NCBI GenBank assembly: GCA_015056765.1
Contig: SVFQ01000005.1
Coordinates: 62,001 to 126,000 of the forward strand
Direction of reading: 5' to 3'
From: Lachnospiraceae bacterium
GTDB taxonomy: Bacteria > Bacillota > Clostridia > Lachnospirales > Lachnospiraceae
Length of the DNA stretch: 64,000 bases
Part shown: piece after piece, positions 17,106-25,774 of the stretch
Layout of the letters: the number at the start of each line of letters is the position of its first letter
How positions within the stretch are numbered: position 1 is the first letter of the stretch
The notes under the pieces: generated by a model
The model's database searches: none
What the model was told of the DNA's origin: nothing
What the model saw: only the letters and a program-made list of their open reading frames with translations
Program-made: the position numbers and the translations under genes

Positions 17106-18326
17106 ATGAAAGTATCAATTATCATTCCAATGTATAAGGTAGAAAAGTATATTGAGGAATGCTTGGTGAGTGTTTTGTCTCAAAAAGGGGTCGATTTTGA
17201 GGTTATATGTGTAGACGACGCTTCTCCGGACGGGTGCGATATGATTGTTCAAAGATATCAATCAGAACATGATAATCTCAGATTAATCATTAATGATACG
17301 AACATGGGGCTGTCTTCGGCAAGAAATATAGGCCTGATAGAAGCTAAGGGTGATTTCGTTTGGTTTGTTGATTCAGACGATTATATCGAAGAGGACTGCT
17401 TAGCGTCTTTAACGAACAAAATGATGGAAGATTGTTTAGATATTCTTTACTTTAATAAAACTTATTTTCGGGATGAAGATGGTGAACGAATAATTAAATG
17501 TAATGATGAAAAGAAGATTGGATGGGAGAATGCTGTTGAGGGCAAAGAATTATTTGCCAAATTTATGTCTGAAAACTGTTTTAAAAGTATGAATGCTTAT
17601 ACTCAGTTTTTCAGAAAAGATTTTTTGATTGATAACAATTTAAAGTTCTTTGATGGAATCGTTCATGAAGATTACTTGTTCTTTTTCCAATGCGCCATGA
17701 AAGCACGAAGAGTCGCAAACATGGACAAGAGCAACTATTATTATCGCTTGAGAAATGATTCCATCACTGGAGTTATGAATCCGCTTCGTAAACAGTCTAT
17801 TTTTGTAAACTATTGTGAAGTAATTGATTTTTGGAAGAACCATAGTTTTAACGAGAAATATTCGGAAGCTATAGGCATTTTTGCGTCTCATCTATATCGT
17901 CAATGCGTAGAATATAGAGATATGTATTCAGGAAGTGATAGATTACAGTTTTTAGATGACGCCTGTAAATGTATATATGATAATTTCATGAATTGTAATT
18001 ATAAGACCTACGTATCTATTTCGGAGGAGGAAATGGATAGAATTAAGAAGGGAAAAAGCGTATGGATATATGGAACAGGTAAAGTGGCAAAAGAATTGAT
18101 GGAGTTACTTCATAAACTAAGAATTTCGATTGATGGAGTACTTGTGACGAAAAAGGACATTGAAAACTCTGTTTTCTATGGTTGGAAAGTTTATGAAATA
18201 AATGAGGCTCCAATTCCAAAAGACGCGATTATTATAATAGCAAGCGGAAAGAAGTTTAAAGCTGAGATGGAAAATACTGTTACCGCACTTGGGTATACAA
18301 ACTTTGTCCATGCGGTAAAGAACTAG
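17106..18326 (+). CDS. GT2 glycosyltransferase with C-terminal Rossmann module
   Basis: This 406-residue protein has a canonical GT2 domain at residues 1-230: KVSIIIPMYKVEKYIEEC, VICVDDASPDG, GLSSARNIGL and the acidic site FVDSDDYIEED. It is followed by the helical region common in such enzymes (HEDYLFFF). Residues 315-406 are the island's Rossmann-like module (KSVWIYGTGKVAKELMELL, then DGVLVTKK, VYEINEAPIPKDAIIIIAS), here at the C end. It follows the WbsX-like gene by 23 bases and was probably cotranscribed. It is a cytoplasmic transferase of unknown donor sugar. Confidence 0.87.
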   Translation: MKVSIIIPMYKVEKYIEECLVSVLSQKGVDFEVICVDDASPDGCDMIVQRYQSEHDNLRLIINDTNMGLSSARNIGLIEAKGDFVWFVDSDDYIEEDCLASLTNKMMEDCLDILYFNKTYFRDEDGERIIKCNDEKKIGWENAVEGKELFAKFMSENCFKSMNAYTQFFRKDFLIDNNLKFFDGIVHEDYLFFFQCAMKARRVANMDKSNYYYRLRNDSITGVMNPLRKQSIFVNYCEVIDFWKNHSFNEKYSEAIGIFASHLYRQCVEYRDMYSGSDRLQFLDDACKCIYDNFMNCNYKTYVSISEEEMDRIKKGKSVWIYGTGKVAKELMELLHKLRISIDGVLVTKKDIENSVFYGWKVYEINEAPIPKDAIIIIASGKKFKAEMENTVTALGYTNFVHAVKN

Positions 18327-18355
18327 TATACAGATAAATGAAAGAGGTACTTAAT

Positions 18356-19741
18356 ATGTCAGGCAAATGGAAGTTCCCATATGATATTGTTCCGCATGGG
18401 ACAAGAATTGTGTTATACGGTGCTGGGAATTATGGCCGTTGGATATATGTAAAGAATAGAGAGACCAATTGGTGTAGTATTGTAAGTGTAATAGATAAAA
18501 AAGGGGAGGCAATTAAGGATTTTCCGGCCCCGGTTCATGGAATTAGTGAAATAACAGCTAATGATGAGTATGAATATGTGTATATTGCTATACTCAATAA
18601 CGACATACGCAAAGAAGTTGCTGAAAACCTTATAAATCAGGGCGTTTCAGCTAGTAAGATTCGTTTTTTGGAGGCGGAGTCTGACGACTTAGATTCGTTC
18701 AAAAATGTGTATATTGACGATACTAATAATGATGGTAATGAAATAAAAGTGGGATTAGCTGTAGGGTGGCCTGTGGGAGATCAAGTCATTGCTTTGAAAA
18801 TATATCAATCTATTATCAATGTATGTCCGCAAGCTGAAATGTATGTTTTTTGCAACAACCCGGAAATTACCAAGGTTTTATATTGGGGACAGAAGGGCTT
18901 AAACATGATACTGGGTTATACTCCTTCGGAAGAAGAAGCACGACAGTATGATGTGTTTATCTATGCAGAGCATATTCCAAGGCTGACATCTTTTAGAAGA
19001 ACTAAGATTAAACGTTTATCAGAGACGTTATATCAATCCATGATGTGCTTGTACGAGTATCAAATGAATGAACCTACAGGGGCATTTCTTCCTGTAGCTC
19101 AACGTAGAATACTATTGGATCGTGCAAAATTCTTTGGGAAGAACAGATACACCTTGCTAGGAATAAGCGGTGCTTTTGAAATAAAGGACCAAAAGGTAAC
19201 AATTTTTCAGAAAGAAGGAGTTACAAATCCGTTAGAGGGGCTGGATTATATAACGGTACATTATGGTGCAAGTGATGTTTTAAAGGACGGAAAAAAGCAG
19301 GTAAAAATATGGCCATTTGAGTACTATGAAGAATTATGTAGTTTAATCAGAGAAAAGTACCCGGATATAAAACTGGTTCAATTAGGCGGAAAAGAAGAAC
19401 CGATTATTAAGGAAACAGATTACCAATTCATGGGAGAATCCTTTGAATTAGTTGAAAAAATTATAACGGATTCTAAATTGCATTTTGATTGTGAAAGCGG
19501 CTTGGTTCACGTGGCGACGCAATTAGGCGTGAAATGTTTTGTGGTATTTGGACCGACTCCTATATGGTATTTTGGATATGAAGGCAATTGTAACATAGGA
19601 CCGAAGGTGTGTGGAGAATGCAAGGGATTATTAAATGATTGGTATACACATTGTATTAAGTATGATAGTCCTAAATGTATGGAATCTATCACGGCTCAAA
19701 TGGTATTCGAAAAAATAGAGGATTACTTAAAAAATGGATGA
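18356..19741 (+). CDS. Rossmann module fused to GT9 (heptosyltransferase-family) glycosyltransferase
   Basis: This protein has about 461 residues and is similar in layout to the one at 13180. Residues 14-110 are the Rossmann-like module (TRIVLYGAGNYGRWIYVK, then SVIDKKGE). Residues 130-461 form a GT9 domain ending with LHFDCESGLVHVATQLGVKC, FVVFGPTPIWYFGYEGN and a cysteine-rich tail (CGECKGLL, CIKYDSPKCM). The two proteins are clear paralogues. ATG 18356 is preferred because AGAGG lies 8 bases upstream; ATG 18338 is also in frame. The stop overlaps the next gene by 8 bases, indicating coupled translation. Use of ADP-heptose is inferred from the family and the nearby hld/gmh genes. Confidence 0.85.
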   Translation: MSGKWKFPYDIVPHGTRIVLYGAGNYGRWIYVKNRETNWCSIVSVIDKKGEAIKDFPAPVHGISEITANDEYEYVYIAILNNDIRKEVAENLINQGVSASKIRFLEAESDDLDSFKNVYIDDTNNDGNEIKVGLAVGWPVGDQVIALKIYQSIINVCPQAEMYVFCNNPEITKVLYWGQKGLNMILGYTPSEEEARQYDVFIYAEHIPRLTSFRRTKIKRLSETLYQSMMCLYEYQMNEPTGAFLPVAQRRILLDRAKFFGKNRYTLLGISGAFEIKDQKVTIFQKEGVTNPLEGLDYITVHYGASDVLKDGKKQVKIWPFEYYEELCSLIREKYPDIKLVQLGGKEEPIIKETDYQFMGESFELVEKIITDSKLHFDCESGLVHVATQLGVKCFVVFGPTPIWYFGYEGNCNIGPKVCGECKGLLNDWYTHCIKYDSPKCMESITAQMVFEKIEDYLKNG

Positions 19742-20741
19742 GGTTAAACAAGGCTATTGCCAAAGAATACTGGAAAATACGTTTTATGGTCAGCATGCGG
19801 ATGATTTAATTATAAGTGCTATTTTTACAAGAATAGGAATCGATAATCCGACATATTTAGATTTAGGAGCACATCATCCTTTGAAACACAGTAATACAGC
19901 GCTGTTCTATTTAAATGGTTGCAGAGGAATAAACGTGGAGCCAAATCCTAAACTCATTGAGCGCTTTTACAAGCTTAGACCAGAGGATATCAATCTTGCT
20001 GTAGGATGTGCACCAGAAGAAGGGACGCTTACTTTTTATATGAGTAGCGAAGAAAGTGCAATAAACTCCTTTAAAAAAGAAGAAATCGAAAAGCGATTTG
20101 AAAAAAATGTTAGAGAAGCGATTGACGTTAGAGTGATGACACTTGAGCATATCGTGCAGGAGTATTGCCAAGGAGTATTCCCTGATTATTTGGATTGTGA
20201 TATAGAAGGCTTAGATTATGAAGTTTTACGTAGTTATGATTTGACTATTAATGGTCCGAAGGTTATATGTGTAGAAGTTCGAGAGGAAGAAAACACGAAG
20301 TTTGATGTGCTTCTAGAGAGCTATCATTATTATCGATTCTGCAGAATTGGCGAAAATAATATATACGTTAGAAAGAAATACAGTGATGTGGTTAGCCATC
20401 TTCACTTCAAAACAGGTATGTTTTTGTCAGATGCGGAAATAGAATTAATTAAACAGGCAAAAGAAACATATGTGTATGGGGCTGGAGCTTGTGCCAAAGA
20501 GGTAATACCACTTCTAGAGAAGAATGCTATAAATATTACTTCTGTTGTAGTGACAAAAGACACAACTCAAAAAACGTTGTTGGGTTATCCAATCAAACTT
20601 ATAGATGAACTGAGTTGTGAAAAAAACTCTGTTTTCATTATTTCTGTATGGAATGAGATGGATAAAGTCGATATAAGAGATAGTATTAAGAAAAAAGGTA
20701 GTTACGACTATTTATTTGCTGTGAAATCTGAAGAAAAGTAA
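19734..20741 (+). CDS. FkbM-family methyltransferase with C-terminal Rossmann module
   Basis: This protein has 335 residues. Residues 1-230 are a class I SAM methyltransferase of the FkbM type: TYLDLGAHHPLKHSNT is the SAM loop, GINVEPNP carries the acidic ribose-binding residue, and FPDYLDCDIEGLDYEVLRSYDL is the family's conserved D-EG motif. It would O-methylate a glycan or sugar. Residues 243-335 are the shared Rossmann-like module (ETYVYGAGACAKEVIPLL, then TSVVVTKDTTQKTLLGYPI). It overlaps the preceding GT9 gene by 8 bases and precedes hldD by 10 bases, placing it in the same operon. Confidence 0.85.
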   Translation: MDEVKQGYCQRILENTFYGQHADDLIISAIFTRIGIDNPTYLDLGAHHPLKHSNTALFYLNGCRGINVEPNPKLIERFYKLRPEDINLAVGCAPEEGTLTFYMSSEESAINSFKKEEIEKRFEKNVREAIDVRVMTLEHIVQEYCQGVFPDYLDCDIEGLDYEVLRSYDLTINGPKVICVEVREEENTKFDVLLESYHYYRFCRIGENNIYVRKKYSDVVSHLHFKTGMFLSDAEIELIKQAKETYVYGAGACAKEVIPLLEKNAINITSVVVTKDTTQKTLLGYPIKLIDELSCEKNSVFIISVWNEMDKVDIRDSIKKKGSYDYLFAVKSEEK

Positions 20742-20751
20742 TGGTGATGAA

Positions 20752-21735
20752 ATGAACTGGAATGGAAACATTATTGTAACCGGAGGAGCTGGCTTTATTG
20801 GTAGCTGCATGGTTCGGACTTTAAATGATATGGGACATGATGATTTGATTATTGTGGACCATATTGCTGAAACTGAGAAGTGGATGAACCTTCGGAATAA
20901 AAAGTATATTGAGTATGTGCCAAGGGAAAACTTTTTGACTCGTTTGGAGCAGGGAGACTTCAATACAATCGGTGGAATTATTCATTTGGGTGCTTGTTCA
21001 GCCACAACGGAAAGAGACTTTGACTACCTATGGACGAACAACGTAGAGTTTACCAAGACTCTTTGGCGCTATGCGACTGTACATCAGATTCCGTTTATTT
21101 ATGCTAGTTCTGCAGCCACCTATGGCGATGGAGTGCAGGGGTTTGATGATGCCTGCGATATCGATATCCTACGTCCGTTAAATGGATATGGTTATTCAAA
21201 ACAGGTATTTGATCAATGGGCTAGAAAGCAGAGCAATGCTCCGATGCAACATGTTGGACTCAAGTTCTTCAATGTATACGGACCAAATGAATACTATAAG
21301 GGTTCTATGGCCAGTATGGTTTTCCATGGATATCGTCAGATGATAGAAAGTGGAGAAATCAAACTATTTAAATCAGAAAACCCTAAGTATGCGGATGGCG
21401 GACAGTTAAGAGATTTCGTCTATGTGAAGGATGTGTGTAAAGTAATTCGTTTCTTTATGGAGCATCCGGAACACTCCGGACTATTCAATGTGGGTACGGG
21501 AAGAGCACAAAGCTTTGAAGAATTGGTGTCTGCGGTTTTCGTAGCCGTTGGAAAAGAACCTAATATCAAGTTTATAGATATGCCTGAACATTTGAAAGCC
21601 AAATACCAATACTATACACAAGCTGAATTAAAGAAACTTCGTAGTGTTGGTTATACAGATGAGTTTATGGATGTGTCAGCAGGCGTGAAGGATTATGTCA
21701 CGAACTATCTGGCGAAAGGCTTTGACAATTACTAA
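20752..21735 (+). CDS. hldD: ADP-L-glycero-D-manno-heptose 6-epimerase
   Basis: This 327-residue extended short-chain dehydrogenase/reductase has the NAD(P) loop VTGGAGFIGSCM at the N end, HLGACSATTERDFDYLW (a HldD hallmark), the Ser site IYASSAATYGDG, the YGYSK catalytic Tyr-Lys pair, and KFFNVYGPNEYYKG with QLRDFVYVKDVC. The length and these motifs match HldD/RfaD, the enzyme that converts ADP-D-glycero- to ADP-L-glycero-beta-D-manno-heptose. It is followed by hldE, gmhA and gmhB, so all steps from sedoheptulose 7-phosphate to the activated heptose are present in order. This pathway is typical of Gram-negative bacteria. Confidence 0.95.
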   Translation: MNWNGNIIVTGGAGFIGSCMVRTLNDMGHDDLIIVDHIAETEKWMNLRNKKYIEYVPRENFLTRLEQGDFNTIGGIIHLGACSATTERDFDYLWTNNVEFTKTLWRYATVHQIPFIYASSAATYGDGVQGFDDACDIDILRPLNGYGYSKQVFDQWARKQSNAPMQHVGLKFFNVYGPNEYYKGSMASMVFHGYRQMIESGEIKLFKSENPKYADGGQLRDFVYVKDVCKVIRFFMEHPEHSGLFNVGTGRAQSFEELVSAVFVAVGKEPNIKFIDMPEHLKAKYQYYTQAELKKLRSVGYTDEFMDVSAGVKDYVTNYLAKGFDNY

Positions 21736-21751
21736 AAGTAAGAGGGGCTAT

Positions 21752-23179
21752 ATGAAAAAGATTTTGATTGCTGGCGATGCTATGTTGGACTCCTATCATT
21801 TTGGGGAGGTAAATCGTATATCACCAGAGGCGCCGGTGCCTGTATTTCTCGAAAAAGGAAAACAAAAGTATTCCCCCGGAGGTGCTTCAAACGTAGCAGT
21901 GAACGTAGCTGCTATCGGTGTGCCAACGGACATCTTTGCCGTTGTAGGCGAAGACGAATATGGCAGAAAACTGAATGAGCAATTAGAAGCTGAAAATATC
22001 AAGACAGATTTACTGATAGCGCGTAAGGGATACCGTACGATTTCCAAATTGAGATATATCGGACCTGGAAACCAACAGATTCTGAGAGTCGATACAGAGG
22101 ATGCGAGTGAGATTCCAAGCAAAGAATTGGATGAAGCTTTTGCACGACTGGAAAAACGTGCTGATGAATACGGTATCTTTGTTCTTTCGGATTATATGAA
22201 GGGATTACTGTCAGAAGAAACTACGCAGCGTTTTATTGATATTGCAGAGCGTCATGGTATCCAAGTCCTGATTGATGTGAAAGACCGAAATATAGCGAAG
22301 TACAGAAATGCTACCTTGCTGAAACCAAATCGCAAAGAGCTGGCTGAACTGACAGGACTTCCAACAGAAACAGTGGAGCATGCTGTGCTTGCAGCAAAGG
22401 AATTATGTAAGTCTTCTGGTTGCGAGTATGTGATGGCGACTTTGGGTGCAGATGGAATGATTCTGGTAAACTCTGATGGTTTGATTAGCCAAACCAAGAG
22501 TGTGGCAAGTGAAGTCTTTGATGTGACTGGTGCCGGAGATACATCGATTGCCTACCTGGCAGCAGAGATGATAATAGGTACACCGGTAGAACAAGCCATG
22601 ATTGTGGCTAACTATGCTGCGGGTGTACAGGTATCTAAGGTTGGAACCAGTATTGTATATCCGGATGAAGTGTGTGCGGCTATGCAGGAAGATGGTCAGG
22701 CAACTGGTGCATTCTTAGATTATTATCAAGAGGGTGGATTAGAGCCAATTCATAGATTGAAAGCACAAGGAAAGAAGATTGTCTTTACCAATGGATGCTT
22801 TGATTTACTACATGTAGGACATATCTCTTACCTAAAAGAGGCAAAGAAATTAGGCGACATCTTAGTGGTGGGTGTAAACAGCGATGAATCTGTAAGACGC
22901 CTAAAAGGTCCGGAACGACCAATCAATACGGTGGAAGACAGAATGCTTGTATTAGCATCATTAGACTTTGTGGATTATGTAGTGGAATTCCGCGAGGATA
23001 CACCGGCAGATTTGATTCGGAAAGTTGTACCGGATGTGTTGGTAAAAGGCGGTGACTACAAGTTAGAAGAGATTGTAGGTGCTGATTTTGTACAGGCAAA
23101 CGGGGGCATGGTGAAGGTGCTTCCATTTGTTCAAGGTAAATCTACTACAAACTTGGTAGAGAAAATGAGAAAAGGTTGA
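21752..23179 (+). CDS. hldE: Bifunctional heptose 7-phosphate kinase / heptose 1-phosphate adenylyltransferase
   Basis: This protein has 475 residues, nearly the same length as E. coli HldE. Residues 1-320 are a PfkB/ribokinase-type kinase with SPGGASNVAVNVAAIG and the active-site DVTGAGDTS; it phosphorylates D-glycero-D-manno-heptose 7-phosphate at C1. Residues 340-475 are the adenylyltransferase: FTNGCFDLLHVGH carries HxGH, then VGVNSDESVRRLKGPERPIN, VKGGDYK and GKSTTNLVEKM. ATG 21752 is chosen because AGAGGGG lies 4-10 bases upstream and it follows the hldD stop by 16 bases. An upstream in-frame extension would overlap hldD. Both catalytic motifs are intact. Confidence 0.95.
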   Translation: MKKILIAGDAMLDSYHFGEVNRISPEAPVPVFLEKGKQKYSPGGASNVAVNVAAIGVPTDIFAVVGEDEYGRKLNEQLEAENIKTDLLIARKGYRTISKLRYIGPGNQQILRVDTEDASEIPSKELDEAFARLEKRADEYGIFVLSDYMKGLLSEETTQRFIDIAERHGIQVLIDVKDRNIAKYRNATLLKPNRKELAELTGLPTETVEHAVLAAKELCKSSGCEYVMATLGADGMILVNSDGLISQTKSVASEVFDVTGAGDTSIAYLAAEMIIGTPVEQAMIVANYAAGVQVSKVGTSIVYPDEVCAAMQEDGQATGAFLDYYQEGGLEPIHRLKAQGKKIVFTNGCFDLLHVGHISYLKEAKKLGDILVVGVNSDESVRRLKGPERPINTVEDRMLVLASLDFVDYVVEFREDTPADLIRKVVPDVLVKGGDYKLEEIVGADFVQANGGMVKVLPFVQGKSTTNLVEKMRKG

Positions 23180-23183
23180 TGGA

Positions 23184-23750
23184 ATGGGAATTGTAGAAGA
23201 TCGTATTCGTGAAAGTATAGCAGTAAAAGAAAGTATATTGCAGAATCCGGAATTGATTTCATTGATTCATGAAGCAGGTACTGCTGTTAAAAATGCTTTT
23301 TCATCAGATGGGAAGGTCTTTACTTGTGGAAATGGTGGCTCCGCTTCCGATTCTATTCATATAGCAGCGGAGTTGTCCGGAAGATTTCAAAAAGAAAGAC
23401 ATTCTCTTCCGGCAATCTCTTTGAACGCAGATATAGCCGCGCTGACTGCAATCAGCAACGATTATAGTTTTGAGGATGTGTATGCTCGTCTATTGAGTGG
23501 TATCGTCCATGAGAGTGACGTGGTAATCGGAATCAGCACCAGTGGAAATTCGGAGAACGTATATAGAGCACTTTTGGAAGCAAAGAAGCGTGGTGCAAAA
23601 ACGATTGGCCTGCTTGGAAAAAACGGTGGAAAAATAAAAGATATCGTGGATATCGGAATCATTGTGCCGTGTGAGAATACAGCACGTATTCAGGAATCGC
23701 ATATCATGATAGGACATATTATTTGTGAGATTGCGGAAGAGGATTTTTAA
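23184..23750 (+). CDS. gmhA: Phosphoheptose isomerase (sedoheptulose 7-phosphate isomerase)
   Basis: This 188-residue SIS-domain enzyme matches GmhA in size. It has FTCGNGGSASDSIHIAAELS, GRFQKER, a central DVVIGISTSGNSENVYRAL phosphosugar-binding loop and the C-terminal IQESHIMIGHIICE with catalytic Glu/His residues. It converts sedoheptulose 7-phosphate into D-glycero-D-manno-heptose 7-phosphate, the first committed step. The start codon lies 4 bases past the hldE stop, with AAAGG upstream, so the two genes are translationally linked. Confidence 0.95.
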   Translation: MGIVEDRIRESIAVKESILQNPELISLIHEAGTAVKNAFSSDGKVFTCGNGGSASDSIHIAAELSGRFQKERHSLPAISLNADIAALTAISNDYSFEDVYARLLSGIVHESDVVIGISTSGNSENVYRALLEAKKRGAKTIGLLGKNGGKIKDIVDIGIIVPCENTARIQESHIMIGHIICEIAEEDF

Positions 23751-23773
23751 TCAACGTTGGGAAGGAATCTCGT

Positions 23774-24295
23774 ATGAAAAAAGCTGTTTTTTTAGATCGA
23801 GATGGAACAATAAATAAAGACAAGGGTTATGTACATCTTCGCGAGGATTTTGAACTTCTGCCAGGAGCAATAGATGGATTACGGTTGTTGCAGGAAAAGG
23901 GTTATTTGCTTATTTTAATTACGAATCAATCCGGCATTGGTCGCGGTTTTTTTACGGAAAACGAGTATCTGGATTTTCAAGATTGGGTAGCAGAACTTTT
24001 AAAAGAGCAGGGAGTGAGATTGACTGCGCAGTATTATTGCCCACATGTAGATGAGGATAGTTGCCAGTGTAGAAAGCCTGGTATAGAGCTTTTTGAAAGA
24101 GCGCAAAAAGAGTTTGATATAGATTGGACGTCCTCGTGGGCGATTGGCGACAGAAAGAGAGATCTAAGTATCTGCGATTATCAGGAAGTGCGTGGCATTC
24201 TTTTGCCGGGGCAAGATGACGGTGCGGAATTAGAGAACCCAAATATAGTACGTGCCGCTTCATTATGCGAAGCTGCAAAAATCATTGGTGGATGA
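23774..24295 (+). CDS. gmhB: D-glycero-beta-D-manno-heptose 1,7-bisphosphate 7-phosphatase
   Basis: This 173-residue HAD-superfamily phosphatase starts KKAVFLDRDGTINKDKGYV (nucleophile and acid Asp of DxDGT). It has the second motif LILITNQSGIGRGFF, the zinc-loop cysteines and histidine YYCPHVDEDSCQCRKP that separate GmhB/HisB-type enzymes from other HADs, and the final SWAIGDRKRDLS motif. It removes the C7 phosphate between the two HldE reactions. It completes the ADP-heptose pathway in a contiguous hldD-hldE-gmhA-gmhB block. Confidence 0.93.
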   Translation: MKKAVFLDRDGTINKDKGYVHLREDFELLPGAIDGLRLLQEKGYLLILITNQSGIGRGFFTENEYLDFQDWVAELLKEQGVRLTAQYYCPHVDEDSCQCRKPGIELFERAQKEFDIDWTSSWAIGDRKRDLSICDYQEVRGILLPGQDDGAELENPNIVRAASLCEAAKIIGG

Positions 24296-24299
24296 GAAG

Positions 24300-25763
24300 A
24301 TGAAAATTGTTGTTTTTGGTATAGGAAAGTATTACCAAAACCGAGCAGAGGAATTGCATAACATCCTAGAAAAAGACACTGATGAAATCGTGGCTTTTAT
24401 TGATAATGGTGGTGAGATATCTAGGTACGAAGATAAGTCCGTCTATAAACCTGATAAATTGGCTGGTCTGATGTATGATTATGTCGTCATCATGTCTTCC
24501 TATTACGACGAGATGTATAGTCAGCTGATTTCATTGGGAGTTCGACAGTCTGATATTCTTGATTATTATGCGTTTAAAAGGATGAAAGAACTCATCCAAC
24601 GGCAAGGAGATGTCCTTTTTTATTCCCAAATAAAACAACCCTTGGATAGTAAAAAAGGGAAAGTCTTGCTTGTTCAGAATGGATTGACTTTTAATGGTGG
24701 GCCGGTTGCCTTAATGCAGGCGGCAATGGTACTTCGGAGTAAAGGGTATCAAGTGACATTTGCTACTGGAGATAGTCCGGACGAGCAAGTGATTCGATAT
24801 ATCAATGAAATGGGAATGAGTCTCTGCGTTTTTCAATCCTATCCCTATATTGGTGGAAGAGATTTGGATGTCGTAAAGGAATATGATTCCGTCATCGTCA
24901 ATGTATTTCCTAGCATTCCCTATGCGTATGAGTTCTCAAGTGTAAGACCTACTCTATGGTGGATTCATGAGAATCCGGATGGATTTGGTGAAGCAGCCTA
25001 TGCGGAAACGAAAGAAAGGTTTTATAGACTGGATGCTAGTGCGTGGATGAATCGCCCCAGAATTGTGGCGGTAAATAATCGTGCCAAGGATGTATTTGAG
25101 TCGTATTATCCTGGTAAGGTGAAAGATACTATGGCGTATGGCTTGCCGGATGAAGGAGACGTTGCCCCCTCTTTGAAAAAAGGAGAAAAGATAGTATTTG
25201 CGATAGTTGGTACTGTAATCCAACGCAAAGGGCAGGATCTTTTCATAGAAGCGGCTAAGCGACTTACAAAGCGATACCCAGGTAAGTGTGAGTTCTGGAT
25301 TGTGGGAGGTTACAATCCGGAGGATGTTTATTATCAAAAATTACTGGACGAATCACAGGACGAGCCTTCGATTCGTTTCATGGGATTAAAGAACCGTGAA
25401 GAGATGCGAGAAATCTATAAGCAAATAGATGTATCAGTATGCGCATCGCGCAGCGAGTGTCTTCAAATCGTGACGGTAGAGGGTATGATGCATGGAAAAA
25501 TGTGCATTACCACAGATGCTACCGGAATGACAGAGTACATTACAGATGGAGACAATGGCATGGTATTTGAATCGGAAAATGCGGATGCATTATACGGAAA
25601 GATGCTTTGGTGTATAGAACATTATGACGATGAAGAATTCATATGTATGAGGAAAAAGGCGCGTGATACGTATGAGTCTTATTTCACGATGGAGGCTTTT
25701 GGAGAGAGTCTAGTAAAACAGTTGGAACTCACAAAGCAGAATTGGAAAGGTGATTTAGAATAG
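24300..25763 (+). CDS. Rossmann module fused to GT4-type glycosyltransferase
   Basis: This protein has about 487 residues. Residues 1-105 are the shared Rossmann-like module (MKIVVFGIGKYYQNRAEEL, then IVAFIDNGGEIS). Residues 120-487 are a GT-B family 4 transferase: FNGGPVALMQAAMVLRSKGY, a FAIVGTVIQRKGQDLFIEAA donor-site strand, CASRSECLQIVTVEGM with the E-x7-E type active site, and TDATGMTEYITDGDNG. ATG 24300 is chosen because it lies 4 bases past the gmhB stop and begins the module cleanly; an in-frame ATG at 24252 would overlap gmhB. The sugar is unknown. Confidence 0.83.
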   Translation: MKIVVFGIGKYYQNRAEELHNILEKDTDEIVAFIDNGGEISRYEDKSVYKPDKLAGLMYDYVVIMSSYYDEMYSQLISLGVRQSDILDYYAFKRMKELIQRQGDVLFYSQIKQPLDSKKGKVLLVQNGLTFNGGPVALMQAAMVLRSKGYQVTFATGDSPDEQVIRYINEMGMSLCVFQSYPYIGGRDLDVVKEYDSVIVNVFPSIPYAYEFSSVRPTLWWIHENPDGFGEAAYAETKERFYRLDASAWMNRPRIVAVNNRAKDVFESYYPGKVKDTMAYGLPDEGDVAPSLKKGEKIVFAIVGTVIQRKGQDLFIEAAKRLTKRYPGKCEFWIVGGYNPEDVYYQKLLDESQDEPSIRFMGLKNREEMREIYKQIDVSVCASRSECLQIVTVEGMMHGKMCITTDATGMTEYITDGDNGMVFESENADALYGKMLWCIEHYDDEEFICMRKKARDTYESYFTMEAFGESLVKQLELTKQNWKGDLE

Positions 25764-25774
25764 ATTTAAACACC

